8,594 nt of DNA from Christensenella sp. UBA6420 (GTDB lineage Bacteria > Bacillota > Clostridia > Christensenellales > DTU072), in the NCBI GenBank assembly GCA_002439705.1, contig DJPE01000080.1:12337-20930 (forward strand), in the 5' to 3' direction. A program made the translations under genes and the position numbers. The notes under the pieces are model-generated. The model ran no database searches and had not been told where the DNA came from. It saw only the letters and a list, made by a program, of their open reading frames with translations. Within the stretch, counting starts at the first letter, position 1; every line of letters begins with the position of its first letter. Shown here one piece after another: positions 6,930-8,594 of this stretch.

Positions 6930-6956
6930 AAGCAAGGCAAGTCCGCCTTGCTTTTT
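6930..6956 (+). terminator. Rho-independent terminator after the kinase gene and structured element
   Basis: AAGCAAGGC (6930-6938) pairs perfectly over 9 bp with GCCTTGCTT (6945-6953), with a 6-nt loop and T residues through 6956. It ends the aroQ-kinase transcript. A rival helix (CGGACT 6917-6922 with AGTCCG 6940-6945) cannot coexist with it in a simple fold. Confidence 0.88.
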
Positions 6957-6987
6957 CTATATGTAAATTTAATATTTATTATTCTGC

Positions 6988-7113
6988 CCTTAACGCCGAA
7001 ATCTATGATTTTGGCAATTCACGCCCGTCAGGGCAATTAACACCGCTCCGATAGGAGTGGAAATTAACGCCGAACCGACGGTTTGGCAATTAACTTCGCC
7101 AAAGACCGGCGAA
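6988..7113 (-). repeat. Array of five different hairpins with conserved short linkers, copy 1 (- orientation)
   Basis: Given in + coordinates. Stems: 6995-7003/7007-7015 (loop TAT), 7023-7026/7031-7034 (GTCA), 7043-7049/7054-7060 (GATA), 7069-7076/7080-7087 (GAC) and 7095-7100/7108-7113 (7-nt loop). Between them lie AATTCAC (7016-7022) and AATTAAC (7035-7041, 7062-7068, 7088-7094). CCTTAAC stands at the left end (6988-6994). Stem sequences differ while the linkers are held. Read on the - strand, the layout matches the array at 8407-8516: a leader hairpin with a 7-nt loop first and GTTAAGG last. It lies between a terminator and the yabP start, outside any supported gene. It is not a CRISPR, since the variable parts are self-complementary and short. 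Confidence 0.8.
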
Positions 7114-7139
7114 TAATAGCTGTTTTTCCCGCATACTTT
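7111..7139 (+). promoter_or_regulatory. Possible sigma-E type sporulation promoter for yabP-yabQ
   Basis: GAATAAT (7111-7117) and CATACTTT (7132-7139) are separated by 14 bp. They resemble the Bacillus sigma-E elements KMATATT and CATACAMT at the usual spacing. yabP and yabQ are mother-cell genes under sigma-E in B. subtilis. Against it, the predicted start near 7146 would fall in or beside the ribosome site, leaving a very short leader. Confidence 0.35.
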
Positions 7140-7144
7140 CTTAT

Positions 7145-7150
7145 AAGGGG
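7145..7150 (+). promoter_or_regulatory. Ribosome binding site of yabP
   Basis: AAGGGG ends six bases before ATG 7157 and supports this start. Confidence 0.7.
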
Positions 7151-7156
7151 TGTAAT

Positions 7157-7429
7157 ATGAACGAGCAGCAGCAACCTAAACAAAGGAACGGTTTTCGCTA
7201 CGAAAACGGAAAGATGACGATAAACGGCGTGACCGACGTAATTTCTTTCGACGAAAAGCAAGTAATTTTACGCCTTACCGACGGACTTATTACGGTCAGA
7301 GGCAATTCCTTTAAGATGGAAGAAATGGGTACGAAGACGGGCGTTTTTACGATGAACGGCAACGTTACTTCTTTGTTCTTCCACGAAAAAGCGGAAAAGA
7401 CGAGTTTTCTTAACAAGTTATTCAAGTAA
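7157..7429 (+). CDS. yabP: Sporulation protein YabP (YabP/YqfC family)
   Basis: The 90-residue protein shows the YabP pattern: NGVTDVISFDEKQVILRLTDGLITVRGNSFKMEEM (about 23-57), then GVFTMNGNVTSLFFHEK (about 62-78) and an LNKLF end. In the family, a short strand-rich domain begins with an ITGV-like segment, has a T-x-G-x-L-x-I-x-G centre and ends with a V-x-G-x-I-x-x-L-x-Y segment. In B. subtilis, yabP sits before yabQ and is expressed in the mother cell during sporulation; its molecular role is not known. Here yabQ follows after three bases, which supports the call strongly. Confidence 0.88.
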   Translation: MNEQQQPKQRNGFRYENGKMTINGVTDVISFDEKQVILRLTDGLITVRGNSFKMEEMGTKTGVFTMNGNVTSLFFHEKAEKTSFLNKLFK

Positions 7430-7432
7430 GTA

Positions 7433-7978
7433 ATGTTTTCTACGTTTGACCAACCGTACTTGTCGTTCATATTTGCGTCGGGCGGAATGACGGCGTATTT
7501 TGCGTACGAGTTTTTTTACGCGGTCAAAACGTTTTTTTCGGCTCTCGGCGGAAAGGAAACGAAACTTTCCGAAGCGGGCGGCACGATAATAGGGTTTTTC
7601 TGCGATTTTTCGTCGGTGGTTTTGGCGTTCGGGCTGTATCTTTTGCTTACCGAACGCTATAATTACGGAAAAATCGAGTTTTTTACGGCGTTTTCGTTTC
7701 TTTTTGGAATGGTTATTATGCGTTTGGTATTAAAGAATACCGTTCGCCGTCTGTTTATGCGGTTTGCCGCCTTCGTCGCTAATAAAATATCCGCATTTCG
7801 GAAAAAGGCGAATAATTATTTCGTTTCGTCGCAAGCTAAAATAAAACGGAGGCTGTATGACAGACGAAAAGAAAAATTACGGAAGCGGAACGATTTGCGA
7901 CTGCGAAGAGAAAGCGTGCGACTGCGAAAAAACCGAAAGCAAGTGCGAATGCGGAGCAGAGCAACGGTACGGTTCTGA
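7433..7978 (+). CDS. yabQ: Spore cortex biosynthesis membrane protein YabQ, with a basic C-terminal tail overlapping the next gene
   Basis: Three hydrophobic segments are visible: about 8-31, 48-72 and 81-97, with Gly17-Gly18 in the first, Asp58 in the second and Arg97 after the third, as in YabQ. B. subtilis YabQ is a membrane protein needed for the spore cortex. The gene begins three bases after yabP with only a weak ribosome site, so translation is probably coupled. From residue 142 the frame lies inside the following gene. There the protein turns into a run of Arg and Lys (such as RLRRESVRLRKNRK) with many CGA codons. That tail looks like a by-product of the other frame rather than a selected domain, although the membrane-proximal part (about 98-141) is also basic. 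The identity rests on topology and position more than on sharp motifs. Confidence 0.8.
   Translation: MFSTFDQPYLSFIFASGGMTAYFAYEFFYAVKTFFSALGGKETKLSEAGGTIIGFFCDFSSVVLAFGLYLLLTERYNYGKIEFFTAFSFLFGMVIMRLVLKNTVRRLFMRFAAFVANKISAFRKKANNYFVSSQAKIKRRLYDRRKEKLRKRNDLRLRRESVRLRKNRKQVRMRSRATVRF
7848..7852 (+). promoter_or_regulatory. Ribosome binding site inside yabQ that fixes the next start
   Basis: GGAGG ends four bases before ATG 7857. It is a full Shine-Dalgarno core and argues that the 122-bp overlap with yabQ is real and not a start placed too early. The next in-frame ATG is at about residue 55, in the middle of the helical part. Confidence 0.75.
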
Positions 7979-8399
7979 TATAAACGAAGAAGAACTGCAA
8001 GAAATTTATCACGACGCAATGCTTGGCAAAGTAAGCGTGGAGATATTAAGACCTTTATCCAAAGACAGGACTTTCCGCGATATGCTCACCAAACAATACG
8101 TCGGCTACGACAATATCACGAAAAAGACGGAAGACTACGCCGAAGTCAAGAACGTGGAACTCAAAGACCCCACGGGCTTTGCAAAGGGTATGATGTACTG
8201 CACCACGATGATGAACACCGTCAAAGATAAAAGCAACTCGAAACTTGCCGAAATTATGATACAAGGCATAAATATGGGTATTATATCCCTGACGAAAATC
8301 AGCAATAAATTAAAAAACGAAGGCAAAAGCAACGCTTTCGTCGACGAAATGAGCGACCTGTTGCAGGAATATCTTACGCAGACGAAAAATTTCCTGTAA
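7857..8399 (+). CDS. Uncharacterised helical protein with an N-terminal CxC cluster
   Basis: The 180-residue protein has no signal peptide or membrane segment. Residues 14-32 hold three CxC pairs (C14/C16, C21/C23, C30/C32) in an acidic, Lys-rich setting, a plausible metal or redox site. Residues about 43-180 are predicted from sequence pattern as helical: EEELQEIYHDAMLGKVSVEIL, FRDMLTKQYVGYDNIT, GFAKGMMYCTTMMNTV, LAEIMIQGINMGIISL and MSDLLQEYLTQTKNFL. The layout recalls four-helix, ferritin-like hypothetical proteins of Clostridia (DUF2383-like), but that is from memory and unverified. The classical iron ligands are not obvious. It follows yabP-yabQ in one transcript and starts inside yabQ, so a spore-related role is suggested by context only. 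Confidence 0.8.
   Translation: MTDEKKNYGSGTICDCEEKACDCEKTESKCECGAEQRYGSDINEEELQEIYHDAMLGKVSVEILRPLSKDRTFRDMLTKQYVGYDNITKKTEDYAEVKNVELKDPTGFAKGMMYCTTMMNTVKDKSNSKLAEIMIQGINMGIISLTKISNKLKNEGKSNAFVDEMSDLLQEYLTQTKNFL
7896..7928 (+). repeat. 12-bp direct repeat, 21-bp period, within the yabQ overlap
   Basis: TGCGACTGCGAA occurs at 7896-7907 and 7917-7928. The period is seven codons, so it gives CDCE twice in the downstream gene and RLR twice in yabQ. A local tandem duplication could have built the first two CxC pairs. Confidence 0.65.
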
Positions 8400-8406
8400 A
8401 GGCGAA

Positions 8407-8516
8407 TTTACCGCTTTATGGTGAAGTTCCGCCATAGGCGGAGTGAAGTTCAAAGCATTGCTTTGAGTGAAGTTGCCTTACGGCAGTGAAGTTTCGAGTA
8501 GAACTCGAAGTTAAGG
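8407..8516 (+). repeat. Array of five different hairpins with GTGAAGTT linkers, copy 2 (+ orientation)
   Basis: GTGAAGTT occurs exactly at 8421-8428, 8443-8450, 8467-8474 and 8486-8493. Around and between them lie a leader hairpin (8407-8412/8420-8425, 7-nt loop, one T-G pair) and four perfect hairpins. These are 8428-8433/8437-8442 (loop ATA), 8450-8456/8460-8466 (ATT), 8474-8477/8482-8485 (TTAC) and 8493-8499/8503-8509 (AGA). GTTAAGG (8510-8516) ends the array. The stems share no sequence with each other, so the linker and the ability to fold are what is kept. The array begins 8 bases after the stop of the CxC gene and is followed by a terminator, so it should be in the 3' end of that transcript. 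Confidence 0.88.
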
Positions 8517-8530
8517 ATACAAATATTAAG

Positions 8531-8563
8531 ACGGAGTAGGATAATAGTTCTATTCCGTTTTTT
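8531..8563 (+). terminator. Rho-independent terminator closing the yabP-yabQ transcript
   Basis: ACGGAGTAG (8531-8539) pairs with CTATTCCGT (8550-8558), with one G-T pair and a 10-nt loop, followed by six T residues (8558-8563). The remaining bases to 8594 are A/T-rich and show nothing I can name. Confidence 0.85.
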
Positions 8564-8594
8564 ATTATAAAATTAGCTTTTTACTTTCTTTTCG

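Noticed and set aside
6857..7054. 65-codon + strand frame in the gap after the kinase gene
   Set aside because: It runs through the structured stem, the terminator and three hairpins of the array, has no ribosome site, and the peptide resembles nothing.
6988..7113. CRISPR array
   Set aside because: The repeated unit is only about 7 nt and the parts between are 12-21 nt and self-complementary. CRISPR repeats are longer, with unrelated non-palindromic spacers; no cas gene is near. The same holds for 8407-8516.

Overview
The window reads as a piece of chromosome from a spore-forming Firmicute, most likely an uncultured member of the Clostridia. The reasons are the sporulation genes yabP and yabQ, Gram-positive style Shine-Dalgarno sites (GGAGG, AAAGGAG), a lipoprotein parvulin of the PrsA/SurA type, and compact coupled operons. 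Every gene I can support is on the + strand. The lineage is an inference from gene content; no rRNA or other phylogenetic marker is present.

Left part (1-3035): the end of an aromatic amino acid operon. A 5'-truncated aroA overlaps a chorismate synthase that carries a C-terminal chorismate mutase domain. That gene overlaps, by TAATG, a shikimate dehydrogenase-shikimate kinase fusion. With aroQ (type II dehydroquinase, 5591-6016), the window encodes six successive steps from 3-dehydroquinate to prephenate in four genes, two of them fusions. aroF and aroB are not here and may lie upstream.

Middle (3036-6837): a strong sigma-A promoter with a perfect 16-bp palindrome over its -10 drives a 766-residue lipoprotein with parvulin-type PPIase features, closed by a terminator. 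aroQ starts ten bases after that terminator and overlaps (ATGA) a glutamate-5-kinase-like amino acid kinase of unassigned substrate.

Right part (6838-8594): a 319-bp gap without genes holds a long structured stem, a terminator, an array of five hairpins and a possible sigma-E promoter. Then come yabP, yabQ and a 180-residue protein with three CxC pairs, whose start lies 122 bp inside yabQ. The window closes with a second five-hairpin array and a terminator.

The strongest candidate for something undescribed is the pair of five-hairpin arrays (6988-7113, - orientation; 8407-8516, + orientation). Their stems differ but their architecture matches: a leader hairpin with a 6-bp stem and 7-nt loop, short-loop hairpins separated by GTGAAGTT/GTTAATT-type linkers, and a GTTAAGG end motif. 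The next candidates are the structured element after the kinase gene, the chorismate synthase-mutase fusion, and the yabQ overlap.
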